In this document: positions 1 to 12,674 of the stretch, one piece after another | Position numbering within the stretch: position 1 is the stretch's first letter | Layout of the letters: every line of letters begins with the position of its first letter | Assembly (NCBI GenBank): GCA_031841125.1 | Contig: JAJSSI010000042.1 | Span: 1 to 64,000 of the forward strand | Source of the DNA: Acanthococcus lagerstroemiae | Taxonomy: Eukaryota > Arthropoda > Insecta > Hemiptera > Eriococcidae | Direction of reading: 5' to 3' | Length of the DNA: 64,000 nucleotides | Position numbers and translations under genes: made by a program | The notes under the pieces: model-generated | What the model was told of the DNA's origin: nothing | Databases searched by the model: none | What the model saw: only the letters and a program-made list of their open reading frames with translations

Positions 1-2000
1 GGAGACCGAATTATAGATTCACGTCTTCTCATTAAACCACCCTTCCCTCATCCGTAGGAAATTCCTCTATACAGTTGAGTGAGATTAGTAAGGAGCTGTG
101 AAAATTTGAAGGTGCGTAACTGTTACAGAGAAGTTCAGGTGGTACATCTTATGCCCGCGTTAATGCTAAAAAAACCGACTTTTTATTGTCATCATTGTCG
201 TATTTTACAATGTGGAACATCCATCAGCATAGTGAAAGCATTCTGAGCCAGGATTTTTTCCTTCCTATGGGTTTCTTCTTTATGGTCATAAAATGTAGGC
301 ATGTGACCGTCGGCCTATTCTTTCACTATTCGGAGTTAGCCCTAGTAAAAGAAATATACCGAAAAGTAGAAAAGAATAGAATTGAATTGATTTCTTACAG
401 ATAAATCTGGATATGAGGTCATTTATTGAAAAAATCCGGGAACCACCGTATATGTAGCAGTTTTTGTGAAAAGAATTCATTGGCTTAATCTTTAATGTAC
501 TCGGAAATAATCGCGATTGTCAGCTTTATTTCTTTGTGTGAAGGTCAATAAGCAAGAACTGCATACGGAGTTCATAAAAGGTAAAATTTTTTACGCTGTG
601 GGATTGGGTGCGGATGCTGGAGCCATTTGCCAGGGGGTGATTTTGTGAGATATTAATTTTTGGTTATAAAGGTTGAGCCGAAAAAACCAGCATTGTCTGT
701 CAAGGTTGTGCGAGTCGCCCGAACCGGGACCTCCGGATCACAAGTACAGCGCGGTGACCACTCGGCACACAGACCTCAAAGGTAAGTTTTTGGTCCCTTC
801 ACTTGACGGTGAATTTTGAAGTAGTTCAATGACGTCAGTGATTTTTCTGGGTTCTTCCGTATGCATATGCAGTGGCTTTTTGGATCCGGTGTTGTGGGCA
901 GGAGGTTAGCGGTGGGGATAAGCTTCTGGCGGCGGGAAGAGGGCCACTAGTGTCGGAAAAGGGCCTATGATGACGGCGGAAGATTGCTGTGAGGAAGGGT
1001 CTCTTGGTTTTGGTGGTGATGGGGAGTTAGGGCTCGGAAATCGGTGTATCGGCCACCTTTATGCATGAGAAGTGAACAGCGCATCATGTGAAAGGATTGT
1101 ATGAAGTACATGAACTGATATTTACAAAGAGCAGAAAGTTAAATAGCTTGTGAAAAGTGTGGAAGAAATTTGCCTTTAAAGACCTTCTTAATAATATTAT
1201 ATTAGCAGATTCTCTTTGTAATATAGAGAATAGGCGAGCAACGTGGTTACAGGGTTATCTTTACACTTCTCAGAGCACTGTACTCCATGTTTCGATCCCC
1301 TCCTTTGATGAGGGAGAAAAACTTTTTACCCCAAAATAAGACGAAGTACGTTTACTCTAAAACACCAGAGGACAAAAAGAAAGTTTTTCCAATAAAAAAT
1401 CATAGCACGAGTAAAAATAATGTTTGATTTCTAATTCGTCGTCGCCTTATTTTAAGTCAGAATAATGCGTAAACGTGAGCAAGTTCCATACCTTGATTTT
1501 CTGAAACCTGGTGGGGATCTACCTCTATCTTCACCACGGGTTACGACGAAGAAATAGACAAACATAATGTTATGAATATATTAAATCTTAATCTCTGAAG
1601 AATGGACTGTTGAAATTTCAGAAAAGGGGGAGCGGGTCCGCCCTTTGGTCTACGTATATTTCCACACAGAAGAACAAATTAGAAGGTTGTTAACCATTTA
1701 ATTTTTAAAGTCTGAAAAATGGAGAATTAGATTTTTGGTGTTGGGGCAGGGTCTACCCTCGGGTCCACAAAATATTTTAGTCGAAAAAAAAAGTCCTTCA
1801 AAAAGTAAGAAAAATCGAGAGTGAAACTTTTCGGCGTAGACTGCGAAGGTTTACCCCCTCAGTTTCCAAAAGATTCGATCGAAAATAAAAATAAAAGGTT
1901 CGACAAAAAATAATGCTTCAGGTTCAACATATCGAGAATGACATTTTTGCAATTGGGGCGGAGGCCTACCCTTCAGGTCCACAGGAACGTTCATCGAGAA
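1..2000. repeat. Segmental duplication, copy 1 (partner 54.49-57.69 kb)
   Basis: The whole stretch reappears in the same orientation near the right side of the window with small indels and substitutions. Shared landmarks include the opening GGAGACCGAATTA, the tRNA-like element near 0.7 kb, a G-rich patch at about 0.88-1.05 kb and the entry into the ~108 bp satellite at about 1.6 kb. This copy lacks two insertions present in the partner (a hairpin MITE and a ~1.1 kb segment), so it serves as an empty-site reference. No credible gene is seen; the short frames are broken between copies by indels. Confidence 0.85.
690..780 (-). mobile_element. tRNA-derived SINE head (copy 1)
   Basis: Read on the minus strand, a pol III box A-like motif (plus-strand positions 758-769, GCCGAGTGG with one base lost from the TGGC start) is followed by an anticodon-arm-like stretch with CTTGTGATCC and a box B-like GGTCCCGGTTCGG (717-731). 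The spacing fits a tRNA. It lacks a paired acceptor stem and lies inside the duplicated segment, so a SINE head or tRNA pseudogene is more likely than a working tRNA gene. The 3' end of the element was not found. Confidence 0.6.
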
Positions 2001-3690
2001 ACAGATTTTCAAAGTGGAGGTGGGGGACACTCCTCCGACTCTTGAAAGATGAAATAGGAAAAATAAAAAGTTCAACCAGATCCGAAAAATCGATAATTAA
2101 ATTTTCAAAGTTGGGACAAACAATCTATCTCCCGGCTTAATAAAACTACCGATCGAAAAAATAACGAAGTTCACGAAACACAAGTTTCAAAGTTCGAAAA
2201 ACAAGAAAAAGCGGGACACCTCTCGAGTCCACAAAAGATTCGGATCGTGAAATAAAAGGTACTCGAAGAATAAGTATTAAATTTTGAAAAATCGATAGTT
2301 AAATTTCCGAGCCTGAGGCGGCGGTTACCATCGAATCACCAAACAATTAAATGGAAAAAAATAAAATTTTGTGACCGTCCACACTAAAAGTGCACTTCGG
2401 TTTAAAAAAATCGACTTCGAGATTATGTTCGATTTCAGTAGGTCAAAGGGTAACTCTTCAACAATGTGAATCTGTAACTCGAAAAAGCGAAAGTGATAGA
2501 GCACAAGAGAGGCGTCGATATAGGTTACCGCGTTCTCTCGAGATTCAAGTTTGAATTCTTTAAGTGTCTCCTGTAAAATTAATGTTTTGGACCGACGTGC
2601 CCTTTTAATTTAGATAGTCACATTTATCGAAAAATAATATTTAAGTGGATAAACGGCTGGCTGCACGAAAGATTCCAATTGAAAAAATAAAAAGGTCACC
2701 AAAATTTATTTTTAAAGCAGAAAAATTGAGAATTGGAGTTTCGGAGTTCGGGGTGGAACTCTACTCCTCGGGTCCACAAAACACTTCGATCAGAACATAA
2801 GAGTTTCAGGAGAATTTATTTCTTAAGTCTGAAAAATCGAGAATTTGATTTTCGGAGTTAGGAGCGGGGTCCACCCTTAGATACACAAAGTAGTTAGATC
2901 GACAAATAAGGGGTTCGCAGAAAAGTACTGTTCAAGAAGGAAAATCGCGAGTTAGACTTACAGAGTTGGGGGCTGGGTCCACTCCTCAGCCCCAAAAAAT
3001 CTTCAAATTGAAATAATAAAAAAGGTTACCAAAATACTTTTACATGCCGAAAAATCGTGAATTAGAATGTTCGACTTGCGAGTGGGGGAGCCACCCTTCG
3101 AGTCTACATACGACTTCAACACAACAAATATGGTTTCACGGAAAACCAATTTTTCAAGCTTGTAGATTTTCGGTGTTGGGGTGGGGGTCCACGTATATCC
3201 ACAAAAAACTTCGATCCAAAATATGAGTTTATCAAACAATGATTTTTAAGCCTGAAAATCGAAATTTTGTTTTCCAGAGTCGGGGTGGGGTCAAAAACGG
3301 TCGCCATGAATAAATTTGAGAGGCTGAAAGTCAAGAATTAGATTTTTAGGGTCGGGGTCCGCCCCTCAGATCCACAAAACACTTCGATCAACAAAATAAG
3401 TGGTTCACAGACAATCATTGTTCAAGCCTGAAAAATCGAGACCGACGTCTGAAGTTGGGAGCGTGGTCAACCCATCGAATTCACCAATATTGTAATCGAA
3501 GAAATAAAATGTTCATCAAAAATAATTTCGAAGACCGAAAAATCTAGAATTGTTGAGGCAAGAAACCACCTTTCGAGTCTACAAAATGTGGCAATCGAAA
3601 TGAGAGGAGGTTTACGAAAAATAATTCAGAAGTTTGAAGGATCGAGAATTAGATTTCCGGAGTTCAGGACGGGCTCCACCCTCAAGTCTG
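1640..3690. repeat. Decayed ~108 bp satellite array, left part
   Basis: A loose tandem array. Each unit contains a word close to GAAAAATCGAGAATTAGA, then a GGAGTTGGGGYGGGGTC-like block, then CCACCCCTCGGGTCCAC, then ACTTCGATC and AATAAGGGGTTCACC. Successive copies of the AAAATCG word at about 2727, 2836, 2943 and 3051 are 107-109 bases apart. Units differ by many substitutions and indels, so the array is old. Short ORFs such as 3003-3239 on the minus strand are read from this repeat and are not genes. Confidence 0.8.
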
Positions 3691-4020
3691 TAATAGATTT
3701 TACCCAATAGCTGTTCGGTGAGTACGAACTATAACCCTGTTTTTTGAAAGGTAAATACTTCTTTATCACTGTTATTTCCTTTGTTTGGTAAAACGTTGTA
3801 AGCAATGACGGTAAAGAAAAATAATTTTCCTAGGGAAGTTAAAGATTGCCTTACCGAACAGTTATTGGTAAAATAACTACGTAGGTAACAGGATTGGTAA
3901 ATAAATAAGGGCACTCGTGCTTTCCCTTCACTCGGCTACGCGTTGATCCGCAAACTTCGCACTCGTTATCGCTTATTTACCGCTCCTGTTGTGTAATCTA
4001 CAATTACTAAAACAAGGAAA
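3690..4020. repeat. Insertion in the satellite with an inverted-repeat core
   Basis: The ~108 bp unit pattern stops near 3690 and resumes near 4020. The inserted DNA has a pair of arms: 3887-3920 (starting AACAGGATTGGTAAATAA) and 3959-3990 (ending TTATTTACCGCTCCTGTT). They pair over about 32 positions with several mismatches, around a ~38 base loop. This fits a foldback or MITE remnant. Outer target-site duplications were not recognised. Confidence 0.5.
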
Positions 4021-5530
4021 ATAAATATTTAATAAATCAAATCGAAAAGTAGACCTTCCGAGTTGCGGGTGTGGGTTAATCTATCAGATCCACACAAAAT
4101 ACTTCGACCACGAAACAGGGGTTCACGGACATTATTGCTCAAGCGGAAAAATCGAGAATTGGAATTTCAGAGTTGATGGCTGGGTCAAACATTGGACCTC
4201 GCAAATAATTACAACTGAAAAACTGAAAAGGTCACGAAAAATATTTCTAAAGGGCAAAAAAATCGAAAATTAGATTTTCGGAATTGGGGGGGGTTTTATT
4301 CCTCGGGTCCAACAAAGACTTCGATCGAAAATTAAAGGGGATCACCGAAAATTATTTTTAACGTCAGGAAAATCGAGAATTGGATTTCAGAGTTGAGGCG
4401 GGGTCTCATCCATCGGGACTCAACCATTCGACACCGCAATTGATTACAACTGAAAAATGGAAAAGGTCACTAAAAATATTTCTAAATGCCAAAAAAATCG
4501 AGAATTAGATTTCGGAGTTGGGGTGGGGTTCCACTCCTCAGGTCCACCAAAAGACTTCGATCAGAAAAATAAGGGGTTCACCAAAAATTATTTTTTCACG
4601 TCAGAAAAATCGAGACTTCGATTTTCAGATTGGGGCGGGTCAACCCATCGGGAACACAATAGATTTGAATCGAAAAAAATAAAAAAATTTCATCAAGAAT
4701 AAATTTTAAAGCCCGAAAAAATCGAGATTTCGAGGGGAGGTCTATCCCTGGGTCCACAGATGATTTTGATCAAGAGTAGAAGGGGTTACGAAATCATCTT
4801 AAAACCCTAACAATCAAGAATTTCATCTCGGAGTTGGGGATGAGGATCCTCCCTCTGATCCATACAATACATCGATTATAACAAAGCGGTTCACAGAAAA
4901 CTATTGTTGAAGACTGAAGAATCGAGAATTAGACTTCCGGATTTGGGAGCTGGGTCAATCATTGGCTCTACATATGATTTCAATTGAAAACATAATCAGT
5001 TCCCCGTAAGTAATTTTTAAAGGCTGAAAAATCAATAATTAGACTATCAGGGTTGGGTGGGGGTCTACCTTTTTGAGTCTATGGAATGTATCAATCGAAA
5101 AAGAAGTTGAAAACAATTGCACAGTTTGAAGTATCGAGGTTAGATTCCGGAATTTGGGATGCGTTTTACCTCTCAAATCCGCATTAGATTTTGACCGAAG
5201 AATAAATTACAGCAACAATACGTGCTTTTTAAGGCCAAAATATCGAAAAATTATTATATATTTGTGGTGGGGATGGGGGGCACCGTTTAATCCACAAAAT
5301 CCTTCGATCAACAAAATAAGAGGATCGAGGAAAATTATTTATCAGGCCTGAATATTGAGATTGGACTTCCAGAGCTAGGGGCATGGTCGAACTCTGTCCA
5401 TAAAGATTCCATTTGAAATAAAAAAAATGGTCACCAAAATATTTTTGAAGACCGAAAAATCAACCATGAATAATCTTGAGAGGCTGAAGATTCGTTCCGG
5501 AATTTGAGCGTGAAAACCAACCCATCGGGT
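4020..5530. repeat. Decayed ~108 bp satellite array, right part
   Basis: This continues the array left of 3690, with the same words (AAAATCGAGAATTAGA, GGGTCCAC, GACTTCGATC, AGGGGTTCAC). Unit starts near 4152, 4261, 4371, 4494 and 4604 give spacings of about 108-123 bases. The pattern fades at about 5.53 kb. ORFs at 4457-4702 and 5154-5351 are frames through the repeat. Confidence 0.8.
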
Positions 5531-5539
5531 CCACAATAT

Positions 5540-6890
5540 TATATTATAATTTTTATTTATCTGAGAGTGTTATTGCCTTGCTGCTATTATCTAATATTAT
5601 TAAAACAAACGTAAATTATTTAGAGAGGTTAACGTATTTGAATTAAAAAATAAACACCGTCATCAAGAATAACGATTAGCTTTATTGTAAAAGCGAACGC
5701 TAGGATTGTTTAGCAGGCCACAAACATTTCTGTTACTGGCTACTGCTATATAATAACGCTTAACGTACGCTTCTAATCCACGGCTACGCCTAATAGCGTC
5801 GACAACTCATGACGTCAAGAACGTAGAAATGTCACAGATCAATAAATAAACATAGACAATTTTAGGATCGTTGAAATATTGAAACGTTCGTGAAATCATG
5901 TGAAACGCTTGATCTTCAGTGATTCCTAGCAAGATTCCCAAGCCGGACTGATAAAATTGGTGCACTGATATCATCGTGAACACAAATGCATGAATTATTA
6001 ATTCCCGTTGCATTGCTGATAGTTTTTGATTATTTATTCATCTTTGCATTTTGTTTCGTAATCGGTATTCAATTGCTTACCAGCTGTAGAATTGTTCGGT
6101 AGGTAAAGTTAATTGGAATTATAAAATTCTACTCATTATTTATGTTTCCCTAAATACACTGCCGGTACAGAAACGGTTGAAGAAAGGGGTGTTGATATAC
6201 AAGGTACTATCTACAGCAGTATTAGTTCGCAGTAGAAATTTGTTAGTATGAGATTTTTTAGGAATTATGTAATTTGAACTCTTGTTCTTTATATACTCGT
6301 ATTAATCCCTTATCTGCATTTTTAAAGTGGACCCGATGCAAAGTGGAGAAAGCCAAAGGAATGCATACCAACTCACCGCAAAATACTAGTAACATCACAG
6401 GATTGCCCGAAAATTGATTCACAGAAGGCATGGAAGGGAGAGCCATTAAGAGAGCATAATGGGCTTCTCTTTAGTAGCTGAAATTCTAACATCATATTAT
6501 ACTATCTCAGTGCCGAAACATACACGCAATCAAGAAAGTAAAAAGGTATAACTTGAAGCATTTCCTTGTTGGTAGTTATATTGTTTTTGAGCCGTTGCTG
6601 ATGGGTACTGATTATTGACTTTGAATGGGTGCTGATTACTTCTACAAAGTAGTTTTTGCATTTTAGACATACTGAATTCGACACTAATCACATCATGTCT
6701 CTGTTAACATCTGCTCTCTGTAATTTTTTTTGCAAAGAGACGTCAGATATCATGTAATCTGGAAAGTATGGTGCTATGAACTAGTATCATTTCACTCATG
6801 ATAACTTATTACTCACCTGCTTTAGTGATATATTAATTTCTATAGAAGTATTTTCAGCTCCTTTGAAACTGAATCTTTGAATTCTTCTTA
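5540..6890. other. No recognisable gene or repeat
   Basis: AT-rich intergenic-looking DNA. Short open frames on the minus strand (5807-6013, 6258-6446, 6502-6684) show no domain, no splice context and no coding-like composition. Confidence 0.5.
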
Positions 6891-7373
6891 GGTTCACCTA
6901 CATTTGAAAGTGATTGTTAGCGCTGTGGTATGTTGACTTCCCGAAAGATCTGTGGGATATTGGGTTACTTGTCTTCAAGTTTCCATTTCGCTCCTTGCGT
7001 AATTCCTCGCTCGAACGTTTATCCTCATTAAAAAGTACCTTAACCTCCCTTTCCTTAAAGCACCTTCTGGTACCGGCGGGAGCTGTATGGGTACCAACTG
7101 GGACCAAGAGGTCTCCTCTTTTTCTCTCGTTTTCATATCTTTTTTTTTGTCTTTTCGTTATCATGTTAGATTACTTGTTCTATGTCATGTCATGTCCTAT
7201 ATACGCAAGGGAAGGGAAATATGAAGACGAGTCCAACTAATTTTCACCAGTGGAGTTAGTTGGCGTATGCTCTTCTTTGAAGCTCGAGTTCGCTTCTTTT
7301 GTGATCAAATATTTCGGACTTGACTTTCTCTGATACAAGCACATGGTGGCTATCACATGCCACGTAGTCAATT

Positions 7374-7850
7374 TTGGCCTTAAATTCTCAAAAACGTACC
7401 GGAGTGCCGGCATTGCCTTTGGATAAAATTTTAAATCAAAAATCCAGTGTGACTTGGTCTTTCAAATTGACCATTTTTGGGAAATTTTCGAAAATTCTGA
7501 TACGGTTATTATGTCAAGGTTACTCCTGTGTTGGTATGCCGATGACTCTGTCCTGTTTAAATGCAGCAGTGCGTCGAGGTGCATCAGGATCCTGCTATAT
7601 CAGATCAGTTTCGCAGTGATTCAGTGGGATATTGAAATTGTTCGCCTCAGATATGACGGTCATAAGATGTATTCTGTACTTACACGAGAAATCATCCTCG
7701 TGTTAATGAAGGCAAGTCAAAAATACTCGCGTATTCTCTGTTCTGGGTGGTGCCTGTCTTTCTTTCACCAGGTATTCAACGGAAGAGGGAGTTACCTCAA
7801 CGAAAAATCGCTCCATCCTGAAGCTCTGCGGCACTTTCGCACTCCCTGAG
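7374..7850 (+). pseudogene. Decayed non-LTR retrotransposon reverse transcriptase fragment
   Basis: The frame starting at 7454 contains YADDSVLF at 7535-7558. This matches the catalytic box of non-LTR (LINE) reverse transcriptases, where YADD holds the two metal-binding aspartates. About 35 residues later comes FAVIQWDIEIVRLRY, which resembles the usual region after the catalytic box in jockey-like elements (a VIQ-W...LKLN type helix). Upstream, the overlapping frame from 7374 has GVPALPLDK, a possible remnant of the GVPQGSVLGP box, shifted by one base. The piece is about 130 residues long; a full reverse transcriptase is several hundred residues. Frame changes and the lack of flanking endonuclease make it a dead relic. 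A chance YADD is possible, so confidence is moderate. Confidence 0.5.
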
Positions 7851-8514
7851 TTCTCAATATTCCAGCGAGCTAGCCAAGACTCATCAGACCCTGTTCTGAT
7901 TTGTTTGTGTGCCCTATTCTAGTGCCCTGCTCAGGTGCTTCAATACCACAGAGCAGTGGCAGTTCCTATCATGAAGTATCCTAGGAAAGCCAGAGAAACC
8001 AGAAAACTATATCAATCAGTGGAATTACTCATTTTTCTTGCTTTGACGGTATTTATATATAATGTTACAAATTGAACTTATAGAAGTTACTGTATTTTAG
8101 ACATTCTGCGCTGTATTTCGTCTATGCTTATGGTTCTTCAAGTGAGTTTTACATAGAAGAATTTAAGTAAATTTATTCAGAATGCCGAATCTGTTTAATG
8201 AGACCTCACCGAGGCTAGAGACAGCAGTTCTGATTTATATGAGTAGTGAAAAAGTGAAATGACAAATTTTAAACCTTTAGCTGTATTGTTTGTCTATTCA
8301 TAAGTGTTTGAAATTTTGGTTACAGAGTGTATCCTGTTATTCCTGCTTAAAAATAACAGTTTTGATATGGATATTAACCAGCTTATTAAATTGGTATTTT
8401 GATAAACCAGATTGAAGAAATAACAGAAAACTGATTTACAAAATTGAGTAATGACTGCCCTGTATCTGTCAATGATACCCTGCTACTAAATTGGAAAATC
8501 ATGGATTCATGGGT

Positions 8515-8680
8515 CTCATTAGTGGTTTTCACAGGAGAGTACTAGACCCTTTTTAGTTTTTTTTTTTTTTAATGTACGTTAATGATATAGTAACAAAAGA
8601 CCAGGGGGGCTGTTTCCTCCTTTTCTGATGACATGGCTACCATTTACAGTGCAGAGGTTAGGGGATAGCTGATAGAAAAT
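8515..8680 (+). pseudogene. Second LINE reverse transcriptase relic with frameshifts
   Basis: From 8521 one frame reads SGFHRRVLDPF, a degraded version of the SGVPQGSVLGPLLF box of LINE reverse transcriptases. After a T-run, another frame reads MYVNDIV, which matches the N-[IV]-Y-[IV]-ND box. Near 8621 a third frame reads FSDDMATIYSAE, which matches the F-[AS]-DD catalytic box. The three motifs occur in the right order and close to family spacing, which is hard to explain by chance, but two frameshifts and a stop break the frame. It lies about 1 kb from the other RT relic in the same orientation. The two could be pieces of different elements, since both carry the catalytic box. Confidence 0.65.
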
Positions 8681-8699
8681 ATAAACTTCGATACGCTAA

Positions 8700-10130
8700 T
8701 TTCAATGCTGTCATCAAATAAATCAAGGAAATGAGTCGACAGGTGAATAATGCAACAACAGAAGGCAGTTTAAAGCTTATGTACAGGATTCAAATGGAGA
8801 AGAATATGTCGTAATCAAATTTATTGTTATTATGACTTTCATTTAATGCGAACATCCAGCCAATTAATTTGATGATTATTATTGTCAGCGGTCTAGCAGT
8901 AGCCACTTTGTGGAAGAAATCAGCAAGAAGTTATTCTTAAGTTTACTCAAGTCACAGAAACCTAATTTCAGTTTTGTTTTAAGGACTGTTCATCACTACA
9001 ACAGATGCCATTAAATAATCGACTACCGGAAATATGAAGAACATGGGGATTGTTAGTTTCGCCAGCCTGTCCCCTCCATTTTGCCTTTTTAGCGCCTAAA
9101 AAAAAGCCTAACACTTTCTTGAATGGTTCCATCTTATGTACAACTGAGAGTAGAAAATTTTTTTACTGCACTACTTTCTTTTTTTGACCCCACTTTTTAA
9201 AATAAGCGATAAACCACTTCTGTTGAAAGTTCCTGTCCCTTACCACATTTACCCGGATGGGTGGTGTGTTTAAATTTCAGTATGTGACTCAAGGAGTCAT
9301 TCTTCACATATTTTGTAAAAATTGGATTCCCAAGAATATTTTTGAGTTTGACCCAAAATTGAGCTAAAACGACTGGGCAAGGAGAACTGAGGATGAATAT
9401 GGTTACTTTGATGAGGGTGCCAAGGTGAAAGAGACCTAAAAGAATCTTATTAATGTGAATTTTGAATTTTAGGGTACGTGCTAGTTTTTCCGCAATGATG
9501 GATGTCCTACTTAGCGATGGTTTGCTGGAATTCAATTTAACGTACGTGACGCGGAGGCAATTTTTTTCAGTTCTCTTTTATTTTTATTTTTTCCTATCTG
9601 TACCAATGTTTTCGTGCCTTTGATTTCAGTGTGTTGATGTCTAGTTTTTTTTATTAGTTTTTGAAATTTTAATTTATTACTTTTTATTTATTTATTACTT
9701 TAACTATTTGTGTATCCCCTCTCACGCTGTACATGTACATAGTTGGAGAGGGAAGTTACAATTGAAAGTAGTATTATTTATATTTTTATTCTCAATAAAT
9801 TTATTTTCTTCGAGTGCTTATTTTACTTTTGTTATGTATTACTTTCTGATGAATTCCGTAAATCTCAGATTTCTCAGAAGTTTTTCATTGATATTTTATT
9901 CGCCTGCTCTCCTACGACATTGATTTAGAAACTTCTTCCAGTAAACAGTTGGGTAGATATGGGGATAGTTGATCGATCATCATGACTGAAGGTGTTCTAG
10001 AACCAACTTGGTGAAGTTTTATACCAAACTTGCAGCACCTATTACATCCTATTGAACAACCAACAGATTGAATCAATCACCATGAGACTGAAGCCGACTA
10101 TATTTTATAATGACAATAAGATTCAAACTA
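8700..10130. other. No clear gene; one unassigned minus-strand frame
   Basis: AT-rich DNA. The longest frame, 9197-9535 on the minus strand (112 residues), matches no family I recognise. It could be part of the LINE debris to its left or a chance frame. T-rich low-complexity runs lie at 9560-9700. Confidence 0.4.
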
Positions 10131-10135
10131 AAGAC

Positions 10136-10222
10136 AAATTGAGGACGTATCTGTAAAAAGGGCGTTCGTTCAATGTATTTCTTATGGAACGGACGCCCTT
10201 TTTACAGATACGTCCTCAATTT
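10136..10222. repeat. Near-perfect 36 bp hairpin, probable minimal MITE
   Basis: Left arm 10136-10171 begins AAATTGAGGACGTATCTG and right arm 10187-10222 is its reverse complement with a single mismatch. The loop is 15 bases (AATGTATTTCTTATG). Such long, almost identical arms with a tiny loop in otherwise decayed DNA imply recent origin. A MITE made only of terminal repeats, or a hairpin-forming RNA locus, would fit. No target-site duplication is evident. Confidence 0.75.
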
Positions 10223-10229
10223 TAAAATA

Positions 10230-12600
10230 TGATAATGATCTATCTTGAAGAACTGTACTATATATAATTTGGTACCACAAAAAACGACTTGGAAATTTCC
10301 AAAAATACCTTGAAAATTATTATCATCGGCGCATAGAGAAATGGTGAAAATACAAAATAGATATAACGCCTACTGTTAATTAGACCAAAGCTTTTATTCA
10401 GTTATTCGTAAGTTTTTGATGAAAGTGCTGAAGAACCAAGAGAATGTCCATAGTCTTATTCAACATTATAACTGGAATGTACCCAGGACTGAAACAGCGA
10501 TTATTTATCTGGAGACGATGGGATTTAGAATTGAAGAGCTCTGTCGATAGGATGGACTAAAACTGATTTTGCCACTATTCCGAATTTCAGACCGAAATCA
10601 GCTAGGTACCGAGCTTTTTCATATGAAGAAGACGGAAATGAAAAATTGAAACAGGAGCTGGAGTTCACATGGAATGAGGCATAGAAAGATTTAAGAATTC
10701 CAAAATTTTGAAGGAATGCATACAGTCACACAATTTTTATCTCCTAGGTACGTTCTTTTGCCCAATTTTTCAGCAATATAAAACTTATTTACAATTTTGA
10801 TTTCGTTCCCGTAGCATGAAGGTGGTTAAAATCAATAAGAGTCGTCACTGTTCTGGGTAGCCTACACCTGGGTTTTAGTTTTGCATATTACGTATAATAG
10901 AATAGAGAAACAAAATTAAGGTATTCTACGTCGCTTGTCATAAATTTTTACTGCCGACAGTTCTTCAAATAAGTACTTAATCTAGTTTCGTGATAACCTT
11001 TACCATACGTTGTTTAAATCAGGCAGCGTCAAATGTTTTGCTATGTTTCGTTTGCCGTGACATTAGAAAGGTTTTGCCTTACAAAGTAGCTTCCTGCAAC
11101 TTCTTAATCAGATTAGTTAAAATGTTGTATAACTAATCGTTTTAGGATAAGACGTAGCACATTCATTTAGACGCGAACTGCAGACTACGGTACTTTTAGA
11201 AATAAGCAATAATTTTGTAAGGGTGGCTTTGTGATCTACGGATCTTATGTATGTACCTCGAAAATTAAATAATAGATGTTTGAGTCTACTAAACATTGGG
11301 GCGGCTAATTTTTAAAAATTTTCAATTGACCGCTTCATATTCTCGCAAGTCTCTTGAAATGTAAAGAATTCATTAATTTCAATGTAACTAGTAGGCATCT
11401 AGTAAGTTACGTGATTTCTGGTCAAAATAATAAAACAATGCGATAAATCATAAGAATAGTCAAACCACTGTAGTGATTGTAATGCTGAGAAACATTTACG
11501 AGCTGTAAAAGAGTTCATTTGGTATAATGAGGAGACTAAAAATGAAAAAAGAAACTTATCGATTCTTACTCGGAATAGTTTACAAAATTACTACTTCAAC
11601 CTTTAAAATTAATACAACTATGAAAAGTACACCGATCCCCAGTTATAATTAAGAATAATATTCGTAACTCTTGTAAAAGAGAAGCTGCGTGAAAATTCCT
11701 GCGATGGATCAAAAGGTGAATGTTTTCACAGAAAATCATAACGTAGTAGATCAAGGCGACTTCATTGATGTGAGAGACATATATAGAGGCACTCTCTGAA
11801 AAAATTCCTGGCTACAGGCCTGCACCGAGGAGGGTCGTTCGTGTTCTATACACACGCACTGCCTCTGAGGGAGTACATAAACATGGAGCAGTATCCTCCA
11901 ACATTTCGTATTTCCGAAGATGTGCCATAATGCGCATGATGATATTTTTATAAATATGAATTATGGGAAAATAAAGTAAAAAATTTAAGAATGCCACCAC
12001 TTTTGTGTCTAAATTTCGGAGTTTGAAGCCGTAGAACTGGCTGAATCGGGAAGACAAAGTGAAATTCGGATTCACTGGTCCCGAAAAAACACCTTTTTAG
12101 ATGGTATGATAGGTCATAACACTTCCATTTTAGATACATTCTTTCCAGTTTTAGGCCACCCTGCCCCACCCCCCTCATTGATGAATTTCGAAATTTCTTT
12201 CTCGGGTTCCAATTTTTGGGGAAGAGTCATTTCCAATAAGGTGCATAAAGACATTGTATCCGTGAAAATAAAAAACATGTACAAATAACCCATTCCGCCC
12301 AAATTATTGAATTTTCTGCCTTCCCCCCCCCCCCCGTCAAAAAGTACTTTTATTGTTTGTTCAACGGGGCTTAGGTTGACCTATGGGCAGCCGTTACATC
12401 TGTTTTTGAGCTGTACCCGTAGGTCACCTGTTATGAATAACATTAAACAAGTATACACATATACATTACTAAGATACGAGTGTAAGCTTATAATAATTGT
12501 TTCTGTTTATGGATGGATAAAATTAGAAAAATAATGCAGTGTTCGAAATTAGCGACATGAAAAATCCCCATTTTGATAGTTCGTTTAGCCATCGAATGTA
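10230..12600. other. No recognisable gene
   Basis: AT-rich sequence. A short stretch at 10440-10550 translates to NVHSLIQHYNWNVPRTETAI and beyond without a stop for about 40 codons, but it has no recognisable domain. A C-run lies at 12324-12336. The overlapping frames at 11812-12302 on both strands look like shadows of each other with no support. Confidence 0.4.
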
Positions 12601-12674
12601 GCGGTTGTTCTGGAATTTTTTTTTATTTCGTACTACGTAAAATTGAAACAGAATGAAGAAGTATTCTGAATGAG

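Noticed and set aside
690..780. Functional tRNA gene
   Set aside because: Box A and box B are present but the acceptor stem does not pair, and the element is inside a duplicated repeat.
3003..3334. Several short frames on both strands
   Set aside because: They are frames through the ~108 bp satellite and recur with the unit.
6898..7240. Overlapping ~90-108 codon frames on both strands
   Set aside because: They mirror each other, have no domain, and neither shows convincing coding character.
9197..9535. 112-codon minus-strand frame as a gene
   Set aside because: No family recognised and it lies amid LINE debris; left as unassigned.
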